The position numbers and the translations under genes are program-made. From NCBI GenBank assembly GCA_023053685.1, contig JALIGW010000001.1, forward strand, positions 73,696,240-73,760,239: 64,000 nucleotides of DNA, read 5' to 3'. The stretch is from Diadophis punctatus similis. Lineage: Eukaryota > Chordata > Lepidosauria > Squamata > Dipsadidae. Positions 36,701-45,669 of this stretch are shown one piece after another. Every line of letters starts with the position of its first letter. Positions within the stretch are counted from its first letter, which is position 1. A model generated the notes under the pieces. That model saw nothing but the letters and a program-made list of their open reading frames with translations. It was not told the origin of the DNA and ran no database searches.

Positions 36701-37790
36701 AGCTAGTTTACTGTTTTTCTTTGAAATAAATATTCAAAAACATTATTGGTATCTATTTTTATTTTTGAAATTTACCGGTAGCTGCTGCATTTCCCACCCT
36801 AGGCTTATACTCGAGTCAATAACTTTTCCAGTTTTTTGTGGTAAAATTAGGTGCCTCGGCTTATATTCGGGTCGGCCTATACTCGAGTATATACGGTAGT
36901 TAGTAGAAGTAATGTTTCCTTTGAATCAGTCTCAACTTCTGATAGCTTCATGGATATATATAGTTTAATTTATATATGTAGTTTAATTTGCAACATAAAA
37001 AAGGTTGCCAATGCCTTCTAGTAGGATGTTTGTTCAATTTCCCCTTGTACCATGTTTCCCCGAAAATACGACATGTCCTGAAAATAAGGCCAAGCCTGAT
37101 TTTTGGGGTGGGCGTAAATATACACTCTCCCCCCAAAATAAGCCCTAGTGAAGGGGTGGGTGTGCAGCCAAAAGTTCGCAAAAGGAAAGCAGCAGAAATC
37201 TTTCTCTCCTTTCTCTCCAAGAGGCTGAGCCGGCGCGATGAGTCTCACGAAGACTCATTTCTGGCGGAGTTTGGAGAAGAGAAAGATTTCTTGCATGCAG
37301 CCAAAAGTTCACAAAAGGCAGGAAGGTAAAATGCCAAACTCAAACTCACCTTATGTATGGGCTGCCCCCGACAAGTACTGTGGCTGGGTTAGGGTTAGGA
37401 GGAGTCTTACACAGCCCCCAACTGCTTCCGCTTCGCCTTTGACAGGGCGGCGGGCACTAGAAGGGCACTGTCCAAAAGCCTCCACGCCAATTGGTTTGGG
37501 GCGGACGATGTCTGGCAGGCCCAGGTAAGGTGGGTGAGCAGGCGGGTGGAGCAGCTGCATGGCTCGCTCAAGTTGCGGGGATTTGGGCAGCATTTACGTG
37601 GCTGGGATGCCTGCAGGATCCCTAGCTTCCAAGGCAGGCGAGGCCCAGAGAGGAAGCGCTGCGAGGGAACCGATTTCTCACATTGGTCGTGTGGGGCCAG
37701 GCCTCGGGGCAACACCCTGAGCAGGCACCGAGCTGGAGGTGGGGGAGGGTAAGTCTCCTTACCCGGTTGCCTGACCTCCACCATTTTCAT

Positions 37791-37871
<81 letters not shown>

Positions 37872-40378
37872 GAGAGAAAGAGAAACGGCAGAGAGGAAAT
37901 TCTTTCAAACAGCGTTGCCTGCAATTCTTGTTACTCCCCTCCGTTGTTTCTTTCTTTCTTTCTCTCTCTCTCATTCTCTCTCATACACACACAGACATTT
38001 GATCGCTTGAAAGGAACAGGCTGCGCTTTGCTTCTGTCGTAAGCACGCACTTCCCATAATTGCCTGTCTTTTTCTCAAACAGCAGCAGCCGTGTGGAGTG
38101 GGTGATTCTGATGAGCCCCATGGCTATCTGCCTCATTGTAGCAGGAGCCTAAGCAACACCCGTGGAGCGCAAACCATGGTTGCTGCTTGCTCCATAGCCA
38201 CAAGGTGAACTGCGGAACAGAGGGGCCCTCGGCTGCAAGGTTGCCTAGCACTGTGGGCAGGGCTGAGGCTAGCTGGAAATATCTCCAGGCGCCTGGTGAG
38301 ACAGAACTTCCGGCCCTCGCTGGATCAGCTGATCCACGGGCTGAGGTTAAGGGGCCGAGCAGCCATGAGGTGATTGCACTCGCTGCCTTCTGCACCTAAA
38401 AAAAGACCCCCCGAAAATAAGACCAAGCGCTTATTTTGGGGGTCAAAAGAAAATAAGACAGAGTCTTATTTTCAGAAAAACACAATCCACAATCCACAAT
38501 CTTTGCATTTTCTGGTAACCCTCATCCAAATGTTAACTAGCTCTCACTCTGCTTAAGTTTTTCAAACTTAGTCAAGGTCAGTTAGGTAGAATCACTTAGC
38601 TGGGCAACTAGCCACTTCAACACATTCACAAAACTACAATACTTACATTTTCTGAGGATAAAGTGCTAGGGTCAGTGTCTTCTACTGGTTCTTTAGTTGC
38701 TTGATCTGTTGGAAACAAGCCAAAAAGGGGCTTAAGCTTACAGTCACCAACATTTTAGAGATATTTATTTATCTGTACTTTAATTGTTTAATAATTACAT
38801 AGTTAGTCAGTTTGCTGCAAACCCCGCAACAGGGGTTCACATCTGGTTTATCCCAATTGGGTGAACAATTCTAAAGAAAATGGCTTGCTCTTGTATGTTC
38901 TTGCATAGGTTCACGACAATGATCACGTGTCAGTTCAAATATAACAACCTTGCTCAATAAACAATAGTCTAAAAGCCATATTAAATAAAAAACAGGAAAT
39001 TTTTTATTATATAGTTTTTTTTATTTCACAAATGGTTTTAATTTATATTAACCTTTTAAACTATTTGAATATATAAAGATCAGCATAAAACATCTTAAAA
39101 CCATTTAAATTGTTCATTCACACTTCAGTTATACTATGTATTTCAGTTTTCAACAAGTTCTATAAAAAGGGAGTCAGTTATCCTACATTAAATACTGGAT
39201 TCTCCTCCTAAAAAAATGCAAATTATAACATCCTCTTTTTCCCACTTTAAAGACTGGTAGAATTTTTTTTTCCTGCTGAAGGATATAAAGTTGAATTCAC
39301 AAAAGTTATAGCATAAGGCTGTGATGGCGAACCTATGGCACGGGTGCCACAAGTGGCACGCGGAGCCATATCAGTGGGCACGCGAGCTCAGGTCCGGCGC
39401 ACATGTGCGCACCGGCCGGCTCATTTTTGGGCCTTCTGGGCCCACTGGGAGTCAGGAAACAGGCTGTTTCCAGCCTCCAGAGGGGGTGGGGAAGGCCGTT
39501 TTCGCCCTCCCCAGGCTCCTAGAAGCCTGGAAAGAGCAAAAAATGGGCGTGCCATTGCATGCTGGGAGTGGGGGGGGGTCATACGCGCATGCACGGGGGT
39601 GCATGGAATTATGGGTGTGGGCACGCACACACGTGATCCCACGCATCCCCCCCTTTTTGGCACGCGAACCAAAAAAGGTTCGCCATCACTGGCATAAGGC
39701 AACCCTTTATAACAATTTTGCTACACTTCAGAGGGATGCTGCAGGGCTTAATTTATTTAGCACTTGAGTGAATGATTCATCAGACTTTGAGAGTATGAGG
39801 CGGTCCAAAAAGACTTAAAGAAAAAAAAAACCCTCAAAAGTCAGTCTTAATATAAAGTCCAAAATATGAAGAAGGGGAACACTGAGATTCTTTCAAAACC
39901 GAATCCGGGTGCCTCTTGTCACTATAGTACGCGGTGGGTAATTTCGAGGAACAGAATCTCAAGTCGGACAAGTCAGGGGACAAAGACTTTTATCTAAGAA
40001 GAACGCTGCCTTTGCCAAAAATAGCAATGCAAATATTCATACTAATAATATGAGAGGCAGAGAGCTGCTCGCCTTTGGCAGAATCCCGCCAACGAAGAGC
40101 AGCTCCACAGAGCTGGTGGGAGGATCAGTGTCCACCCAGGGAATCCGCCCGCCCCCCTGGCCCCTTCCCCCCCGCCCCCGCACCGCAAAGGCCACTCCAG
40201 GGTCCCGCCTCCCTTGCTCTGCCCGGCCCTCCTTCCGGTGCCCGTGGTCTCCGTCCGCAAAGGGCGCGCAGCCCACCGCTTTCGCGCCTCTACACCAAGG
40301 CGCGGGCGTTGCCGTTGCCGAAGACTTAGGCGAGGCGGGTTTTTTACCTTCGGGCAGAGCGATGGCGGGAGAAGCCAT
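21407..40378 (-). CDS. EDARADD: EDAR-associated death domain adaptor, complete
   Basis: Join on the minus strand: 40378-40348, 38705-38647, 34257-34218, 29207-29119, 25578-25530, 21783-21407. Total 645 nt, 214 aa plus stop, and all phases agree. EDARADD is the cytoplasmic adaptor that binds the death domain of the ectodysplasin receptor EDAR and recruits TRAFs and the TAB2/TAK1 complex to activate NF-kB in skin appendage placodes (scales, hair, feathers, teeth). The C-terminal death domain is about residues 109-200 (ISDLL-like start, [36 protein letters not shown]). The N-terminal half is an acidic, low-complexity region made from five small exons. It holds [13 protein letters not shown] and a PVQDT motif (P35-T39) that fits the PxQxT TRAF-binding consensus. 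The start MASP matches the short human isoform. The upstream promoter is at about 40 kb. Confidence 0.96.
22345..23010 (+). mobile_element. CR1/L3-type LINE 3' fragment
   Basis: An intact 164-codon frame (22342-22836) holds the C-terminal end of the LINE ORF2: [56 protein letters not shown], then [11 protein letters not shown]. It is followed by the typical 3' UTR (AGGGGGTTGGACTAGATGAC, TCTTCCAACTC) and a (TAATC)n tail. It is 5' truncated, in EDARADD intron 5, antisense to the gene. Confidence 0.93.
23190..23587 (+). mobile_element. TA-flanked MITE, family A copy 2
   Basis: AGTCCTCGACTTACAAC ... CGTAAGTCAAGGACTACCTG. TA is kept on the left, TG on the right. It has the shared core GTGTCCCGGGATCAT and TTAACAACTGTGGCAAGAAA. 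Confidence 0.85.
23610..24700. other. Possible highly decayed LINE, unclassified
   Basis: Purine-rich plus strand with fragments such as [10 protein letters not shown] near 24450-24490 (after frame changes) that weakly recall the tail of non-LTR ORF2 proteins. Not secure. Confidence 0.3.
24905..25022 (+). repeat. Local direct repeat, left copy
   Basis: Shared, diverged, with 25926-26042: CACTCTGGA, CCATAAACT / TCATAAACT, TGCAAATACAG. The pair flanks EDARADD exon 5. Confidence 0.75.
25530..25578 (-). CDS. EDARADD: EDARADD coding exon 5
   Basis: 49 nt, phase 0 in and phase 1 out, encoding [16 protein letters not shown]. It corresponds to the human GEENGFPDSTGDPLPE stretch. Acceptor TATTTGTAG, donor GTAACT. 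Two copies of a ~118 bp repeat flank it (24905-25022 and 25926-26042). Confidence 0.85.
25926..26042 (+). repeat. Local direct repeat, right copy
   Basis: See the left copy at 24905-25022; the spacing is about 1.02 kb. Confidence 0.75.
26790..27330 (-). mobile_element. CR1/L3-type LINE 3' end split by an (ATTAT)n array
   Basis: On the minus strand the element reads CTCCAGAAGTTCTGGGTAC ... then the microsatellite ... then AGCAGGGGGTTGGACTAGAA and AAGGTCCCTTCCAAATAAAT. This is the order of the 3' ends at 22840-22985 and 62490-62640, but with ~350 bp of ATTAT repeat inside the body. Confidence 0.85.
26871..27220. repeat. (ATTAT)n pentanucleotide array, ~350 bp
   Basis: Nearly pure ATTAT units with a few slipped or interrupted units toward the right. 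Confidence 0.97.
27330..28700. other. EDARADD: EDARADD intron, nothing assigned
   Basis: AT-rich intronic sequence without recognised coding potential or repeat boundaries. Confidence 0.5.
28722..28860 (+). mobile_element. L2-type LINE 3' end fragment
   Basis: GGGGGCGTGCATAAGCACAC ... GTACATATTTGACAAATAAA is the plus-strand counterpart of the element at 43245-43420, ending in a short AAAT tail. Confidence 0.75.
29119..29207 (-). CDS. EDARADD: EDARADD coding exon 4
   Basis: 89 nt, phase 1 in and phase 0 out. It encodes [20 protein letters not shown] and then TSDSGLIHQ. It is only weakly similar to the human acidic segment, but is supported by CTTGTAG acceptor, GTAATT donor and phase fit. Confidence 0.85.
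29230..32026. other. EDARADD: EDARADD intron 3, left part, nothing assigned
   Basis: Intronic sequence. 30300-32000 has slightly higher complexity and could be an old retroelement, but no conserved motif was identified in either strand. Confidence 0.4.
32035..32271. mobile_element. SPIN-like hAT MITE (237 bp)
   Basis: CAGCGGTTCTCAACCTG at the left and AGGTTGAGAACCACTG at the right, with ACGACCCTTTCACAGGGGTC and CACGGCATTAGGAAGG. These match the ends and subterminal parts of SPACE INVADERS (SPIN) hAT elements as I know them. Flanks GCCTAAAA and GCCTAAAG are a 7-of-8 duplication. The centre is replaced by a GC-rich hairpin around TGCGCATGC. Confidence 0.82.
33002..33384. mobile_element. hAT MITE (383 bp), family C copy 2
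   Basis: CCAGGATGGCGAACCTATGG ... AGGTTCACCATCACTG. Exact 8-bp duplication TCCTATAG at 32994-33001 and 33385-33392. Confidence 0.93.
33715..33955 (-). mobile_element. tRNA-derived SINE (second family)
   Basis: Read on the minus strand: TTTGGTCTAATTGGCACTGG head, TCCTGCCTTAGATATAAAAG, GGTGACCTTGGTCCAGTCAT, AGGAGGAAGGAGTATTAGGT. A related copy is at 58345-58590. The head has tRNA-like A and B boxes and the tail would be AAAT-rich. Confidence 0.7.
34218..34257 (-). CDS. EDARADD: EDARADD coding exon 3 (TRAF-motif micro-exon)
   Basis: 40 nt, phase 0 in and phase 1 out, encoding [13 protein letters not shown]. It matches human DKYPIQDTELPK. Acceptor CTGAACAG, donor GTAAAA. PVQDT fits the PxQxT TRAF2-type binding motif. 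Confidence 0.92.
34640..35420 (+). mobile_element. Bov-B (RTE) LINE fragment, 5' truncated
   Basis: Two plus-strand frames cover the end of the reverse transcriptase and C-terminal region. The first has [20 protein letters not shown] and the [14 protein letters not shown] and [20 protein letters not shown] blocks. The second has [40 protein letters not shown] and [21 protein letters not shown] single frameshift near 34945-34950 separates them. The 3' end (GGTCGGATACGACTTCTCAA) has an (ACA)n tail. It lies in EDARADD intron 2, antisense to the gene. Confidence 0.95.
36141..36898. mobile_element. TA-flanked palindromic DNA element, family D
   Basis: Ends TACCGTATATACTCAAGTAT and ATACTCGAGTATATACGGTA are inverted repeats including the TA. 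A second inner copy AGTATAAGCCGAG/CTCGGCTTATACTTGAG lies near the left end. The interior is GC-rich at 36230-36480 and contains a short frame ending [22 protein letters not shown] (36530-36597), which could be the acidic tail of a pogo-like transposase. That last reading is inference. Confidence 0.8.
37049..38486. mobile_element. TA-type palindromic element, family E, 1.4 kb, GC-rich interior
   Basis: The left end CATGTTTCCCCGAAAATACG and right end TTATTTTCAGAAAAACACAA are imperfect inverted repeats, with repeated AAATAAG motifs near both ends. The interior is unusually GC-rich and carries (TG)n(AG)n and (CT)n tracts. Short relatives with the same ends are at 44700 and 55920. The open frames inside are compositional. 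Confidence 0.65.
37794..37885 (+). repeat. (TG)n(AG)n compound microsatellite
   Basis: About 19 TG units run directly into an imperfect AG tract. Antisense and sense open frames of CVCV and ERER repeats come from it. Confidence 0.97.
38647..38705 (-). CDS. EDARADD: EDARADD coding exon 2
   Basis: 59 nt, phase 1 in and phase 0 out, encoding [32 protein letters not shown] is shared with the human protein. Acceptor TTCCAACAG, donor GTAAGT. Confidence 0.93.
39319..39691. mobile_element. hAT MITE (373 bp), family C copy 3
   Basis: CTGTGATGGCGAACCTATGG ... AGGTTCGCCATCACTG. Exact 8-bp duplication GCATAAGG at 39311-39318 and 39692-39699. Highly similar to the 15247 copy, so likely recent. In EDARADD intron 1. 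Confidence 0.94.
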
Positions 40379-40800
40379 TGGGGGCGACGAGGTCGGCCAA
40401 GCCGCGGCGAGCTGGAGGGCTTTGGCACCTGCGATCGGCCCGCCGTTTCCCTCTCGGACCCTGCCGCTTCTCCTACTACTTCCTAGTTAGCTATCGCTGG
40501 ACGCTTCTGCGCTTCCCCCTCCTGTAGGGTAAGAGAAACCTTGGAAGGGAGCGGAAGCTGCAGGTAAAGCCCGAACGAGCAGGGGAAGAAGCCTGTGCGG
40601 GGCGGGGGAGATACGCTTTCCCCACCCCCCAAAGCCACGGCGGTATGCCTAAACGTGTTTTCTTCCAAGCTTTTCCGAGCTCGATCGGCGACTTCTCAAA
40701 AAAACCCATGTGTGGCCCCTGAAAAATGTCTTGCAGCATCCGTTTTCCGAGGCAAAGCGGAGTATCTTAACTGACTTGTAGATTCTCCACTTGGAGGAGT
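39900..40800 (-). promoter_or_regulatory. EDARADD: EDARADD CpG-rich promoter region
   Basis: A ~900 bp block strongly enriched in G+C and CpG, containing coding exon 1 and its upstream flank, set in AT-rich DNA. No TATA box is obvious. Open frames of 80-146 codons on both strands here reflect the GC-rich composition, not separate genes. The transcription start was not located. Confidence 0.7.
40348..40378 (-). CDS. EDARADD: EDARADD coding exon 1
   Basis: 31 nt encoding [10 protein letters not shown] plus one base, followed by donor GTAAAA. MASP matches the start of the shorter human EDARADD isoform as I recall it. The exon lies in the CpG-rich block at 40 kb. An exon equivalent to the alternative human start (MGLRTT) was not seen. 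Confidence 0.85.
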
Positions 40801-40854
40801 AAAATTCAGGATTAGAAATAGCCACGGAAAACAAATCCTTCTTTTGATAAAGTA

Positions 40855-41235
40855 CAGGTAGTCCTCGACTTACAACAATTCACTTAGTGACCGTTTAAAG
40901 TTACAACAGCACTGAGATAAGTGACTTATGACCATTTCTCACACTTATGACCGATGCAGCATCCCCATGGTCACATGATTTACATTCAGATCTTGACAAC
41001 TGACTCACTTTTATGATGGATGTAGTGTCCCGGGGTCATGCGATCCCCTTTTGCGACCTTCGGACAAGGGAAGCTTAACAACTGTTTTAAGTTGTTTAAG
41101 TTTAAGAACTGCAGTGATTCACTTAACAAACGTGGCGAGGGAAGTCGTAAAATGGAGCAAAACTCATTTAATACATTTTTCACTTAGCAACATAAATTTT
41201 GGGCTCAGTTGTGGTCGTAAATTGAGGACTACCCG
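40855..41235 (+). mobile_element. TA-flanked MITE, family A copy 3
   Basis: TA-CAGGTAGTCCTCGACTT ... TTGAGGACTACCCG-TA. Just upstream of the EDARADD CpG block. Confidence 0.88.
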
Positions 41236-41239
41236 TATA

Positions 41240-42344
41240 TGAAACATCATTGTTAATCTTTAACACTGAATAAAGTTATAAAATGTTTTTGCTTAGCCTG
41301 CAGCCTGAAATATATCTGTGACTAAGATCTCATTGATCTGGCTGAGTTGAGTTCTCAGTCGGCATAGGACTGTGTTGTAAGAAATATAAGAACCTTTCAA
41401 AAATAAACTTTTTAAGAGCATACTTAGAGTTTGCGATTGAAATACCTGCCTACAGGGCTTGTAATTTTAAATATTTCTGCTTACACCGGTTTTTCCCAAA
41501 AGTATTTCATAGCATTCTCACACCAGTATTCTCAAAACATTGATTTCATATAGAAGATTACGGTAAATTTGACCTGGAAACCTACGGATAACCAGTATTG
41601 CTACCATAGCATTGAAGCTACCAGAGCATTGAAGCTACACTGGTAAATCTACTCACCCCTATTAGCAAATAAGGGTATTGGACTAGTTTCAGTTTTCGTT
41701 TTCAAAAGCTGTGTAATAGAGTGCATCGTAATAGCCTAATTGCATGCTGAAGATATTATAAATTATTGCCATAACCATATCTAAGGCAGAAAAACTTGCA
41801 GCAGCTATTTGTCTTGGTTGGTAACACAACCCTAATCCTGATTTCTCCATTAGACATGTCCCAGATGAGTGTTGCATTGGATTGCAACCTAAATGAACTT
41901 GTCTGAATAACATTTATGGCAATTGTTATTACACAATGTAGTCTTCATGAGATAATTGTTTATGCTCCTGCTTTCTCTATTCAATGAATGCTAAGCCAAA
42001 GGAACAAGTTATGGATTTCTTTATTACAAATGCCACGTCTTTCATCTTTTTTTATAACAGCTGCAAATGGAAATGTTTTAATCGTTTCTCTATTTTATGC
42101 ACTTTCTAAGTCATGAAGGTGCTCATTGATCTTTATAATTTCCTTTTTTTTAAAGAGTCATATTATTTCCTCATTCAATTCATTTACAATGGTAACCTGA
42201 ATAACTGGAGCACTGGAAAACAATAATAAAAAACCACTGAAAGTCAAGAATTCTTATGAATAGCAGTTCCCACTTTTCATTGTGATTTGAAGATATCATT
42301 TTTCCATCTGCAAAATTATATGATCTGTCCAGGATAGAATTTGT
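41240..42344. other. Intergenic, nothing assigned
   Basis: AT-rich sequence between EDARADD and ERO1B with no recognised coding or repeat signal, apart from a short CATTGAAGCTACCAGAG repetition at 41610-41640. Confidence 0.5.
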
Positions 42345-42352
42345 CTCTAGAT

Positions 42353-42537
42353 CAGGGGTCTTAAACCCCTGATCCATGGACCGGTACTGGTCCACAGAGT
42401 TCCAGAAACCGGGCCCTGCAAACAAGTAAAGCCCCATCCATGGGATGCAGGCAGCATACGAAACCACACCAACTCTGGTCCGCAGGAAAACCTCTCCATT
42501 GAACTGTCCCTTTTGCCCAAAAGGTTGGGAGCCGCTG
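42353..42537. mobile_element. hAT MITE (185 bp)
   Basis: CAGGGGTCTTAAACCCC ... GGTTGGGAGCCGCTG. Exact 8-bp duplication CTCTAGAT at 42345-42352 and 42538-42545. Same family as 5289-5444. Confidence 0.92.
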
Positions 42538-43234
42538 CTCTAGATTACTATGGAGCAGCAATCCTATATACCGGTATCTTTGCTGGAAAATATGCAGCCC
42601 AATAAATAGTAAATAGGAAAGGGGTGTGTCTACAGTCTCCAGAATTTTAAAGGTGAATTATAAAATCAGAAAAAGTTATAGATCTGATTTAGAATTTTGA
42701 AATAAAGTGAGTGAGAAACATGAATATCAACATCAACAATTTCAGTAAAAATTATGCTTAGATTTTCACTGTATAATGCCAAGCCCTCTGTATCAGCAAA
42801 TAAGACAGTGCCCTCTAGTGATTCTCAATCCAATAATACTGGCAAACATAGAAAATTGTAGTTTTGGGCTTAAAAATAAAAATGCCTTTTAAGATTTATT
42901 GTTTTAGATTAATTTTTAAAAATAAAATTAAGCATTCTTTGTAATTAGCCATTATTAGAAGAATAAGATATAGTATTCTAAATAGTCTGTCAGGTTCGAA
43001 GAAGGACACTGTTGTGTAGTTCATCAGTAGACACAGAATAGCTCTGCAGTCCCAATCTGGTAGCACAGAGTCTAAAACAATGGGGGTACTGGAAATCCAT
43101 TGTAGTAACGGTGGATGTTATTCTGTGATGCTGCTCACTGTTTTCTATCAGTTTTTGGTGGCACCTGTCTTCAAAGTTGATAAACACTTCATGGCACGGG
43201 GCTCACCAGTATGTTCTGTCTGGAGCTGCAGCTT

Positions 43235-43900
43235 GTATTTGTATTTGTTTATTTGTCAAGCATATATGATTATAAGCAAAGTATAAACAGTATAACATGA
43301 TTGAATATATATGTAATAGTACAAGCATGAATAAGAGTAAAAGAGGTATGAATATATGTGTACATTAGGACAGGAATGGTAGGCACGATTGTGCGCTTAT
43401 GCACGCCCCTTACCGACCTCTTAGGAATGGGTGAGGTCGATGGTAGATAATCTAAGGTTGAAGTTTTTGGGGTTTGGGGAAGAAACTACTGAGTCAGGTA
43501 AAGTCTTCCAGGCATTGACCACTCAAATTTTTTGCAATCAAGTCTGGAGTGGTTTACATTAAGTTTGTATCTATTGTGAGCTCGTGTATTATTGCGGTTG
43601 AAGCTGAAGTAGTCGTTAACAGGTAGGACATTGTGGCAGATAATTTTGTGAGCTACACTTAGGTCAGATCGAAGGCGGCGTAGTTCTAAATTTTGAAGTC
43701 CCAAAATTTCAAGTCTGGTTTCATAAGGTATTCTGTTGTGAACAGAGGAATGTAATACTCTTCTTGTGAAGTATCTCTGGACATTCTCAATTGTGTTAAT
43801 GTCTGGCTGGATGTTAAAAATGGCAAATGGGTTACTTTTAAAGCGTCTATGTAATGCTTGCATGGTCAGCCTTGCGGTCTCTTCCCAGATTCCAATGCAC
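43235..43900 (-). mobile_element. L2-type LINE 3' fragment
   Basis: The minus-strand frame 43863-43486 gives NTIENVQRYFTRRVLHSSVH, RIPYETRLEILGLQNLELRR and LRSDLSVAHKII, the C-terminal region typical of L2/CR1-group LINEs. It is followed by the 3' UTR and a TTTATTTG-rich end at 43235-43260. Confidence 0.82.
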
Positions 43901-44340
43901 TATAAGAGCAACTGGTGAGGCATACAGCAATCATTCATTCTAATGACATGTCCCACCCATCTCACCAAAGTTCTGATAATCAAGCACTCAATGCTGGTGG
44001 ACTCTATATGATCCAAAATCTCCAGGTTGGAACACAGTCATGCCAACAAATGCCAAGGATGGAAAGGAAAGTGCACATGTGAAATTTTTTCCAGTTGATT
44101 GATGTGCCTTCAATACAGAATCCAGAAATCACATTCCAATAGGAGGGGAGGGATAACCATAGCTCTGTAGAATTTTAGCTTTGTGGAGATATTGATATTT
44201 TGTTGATTGAGCACTCTAGTACACAGCCACTCGTGTGCCTTGCTGGCCTTGCTAATATGAGAGTCAATTTCTTTGTCCAAAGACCCATCACTCGAGATGA
44301 TGTTTCCCAAGTATTTGATGCTGTTTACATTTATTAGTTA
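43901..44340 (-). mobile_element. RTE-like LINE fragment, degenerate
   Basis: Minus strand 44310-44110 gives MGNIISSDGSLDKEIDSHIS, KASKAHEWLCTRVLN and STKLKFYRAMVIPPLL, an RTE-group reverse-transcriptase C-terminal region distinct from the Bov-B copy. The rest toward 43901 is decayed. It abuts the L2-type fragment. Confidence 0.7.
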
Positions 44341-44699
44341 AGTGTTGTCAACAGTCATCAGCTTCTAACTAATGATATTATAAGAATTTTCTTCAATTAA
44401 AACATGAGACTATTTCTGCTGGATCAAGCCAAAGCTTATCTACGATCCCCGGTTGTCTCTTTCTGCATCTTTCCAGTTCTTACTGTGGTTTTCAAATGTG
44501 AAGCCAAAACTGTACGGTAGATAGTATTGCAGACAGAGGTATCTGTTTGTCTAAGAGCTTTATACTGTTAGCAATTTTAAAGGTCTTTCCTAATGATCCA
44601 TACTATGTAATTTGCCTTTTTACGACAGCCATGCACTGAATCAAATAAGCTATCTACTATCATCCCTAAATCTTTTTCTTGTTTACTTAACCTGTTACG

Positions 44700-44823
44700 T
44701 AAATAAGAGATCCCCTGATAATAAGCCCAATCGGGCTTTTGAGTGCATGGCAATAAGGCCAAACGCTTATTTCAGGGTTCAAAAACATATAAGACACAGT
44801 CTTATTTTTGGAGAAACACGGTA
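44700..44823. mobile_element. Family E MITE, short copy
   Basis: AATAAGCCCAATCGGGCTTT ... CTTATTTTTGGAGAAACACG-GTA. Inverted relative to the copy at 55920, sharing GAGTGCATGGCAATAAGGCC. Left end truncated. Confidence 0.75.
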
Positions 44824-45389
44824 TATACAACTTAGACTCTCTTAATCTATATGTAGAGTAGGTTTTACTCAATATGTATTATTTTATATTTAAATTGAAC
44901 CACATTTATCTCCAGTTTGAGGAGAACTTTATGGATATCTTTACAATCATCCTTGGTTTTTACTATTCCAAAACGTTTAGCACCATCCAAGCCTTGGCTA
45001 GCTCCCCGCTTACTTGTAACTCAAGATCCTTGGTGAGTAAATTCAAAACCACTGGTCCAAAATCAAATTTTTGGAGAAATCCACTTCTTATAACATTCAG
45101 AATGTTGTCCATTTACTCCAATTGGCTTCAATTTTTAAACCAGTTCCAATCCATAAAAATGTTATCTTATTTATTAAACTTTGACAAGGAATTCAAAGTT
45201 TACACTGTCAGCAAGATATTCTCCAGTCATGGGTCAGCTAACATTCTTGAAAAGCTTTAAAAGATTGATGAGGAGGGTTGATCTTTGCAAAATCTATCCT
45301 GATTTTTCCTTTAGAAGGAAAAAATGCTTGTGTATTTTTAAATTATTATTTATTTCAATATGCTTGGGACAAATTAAGCAGACCAGCCA

Positions 45390-45660
45390 ATAATTTCACA
45401 GAACGCCAGTCATTGGTGCCAATGAGCACTTTAAATTGCATCTGGAAGTCTATTGGTAACCAGTGTAGAACTCATAGTAGAGGTCTAAAGTAATGCTACC
45501 AACAAGCTAACATATAGGCACTGCACTTTGAACCAACTGCAGTTTTCAAGTGATCTTTAAAGGCATCCCTTTAAGAGTGCATTGCAATAATCTATGTGGT
45601 AATGACAAGATCAGAGTTATAGCAAGATTCTCTTGCCCCAGATAAGATCTCTGGAAGATG
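45390..45660. repeat. Possible old retroposon fragment
   Basis: GTAACCAGTGTAGAAC, ACTTTGAACCAACTGCAGTT and AGAGTGCATTGCAATAATCT resemble a widespread reptile retroposon 3' region. Boundaries and class are unsure. Confidence 0.4.
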
Positions 45661-45669
45661 AAGTGGGCA

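Noticed and set aside
40037..40490. Open frames of 84-146 codons in both strands around the EDARADD start
   Set aside because: GC-rich promoter composition; only the 31-nt exon 1 part of one minus-strand frame is supported by splice phase and homology.
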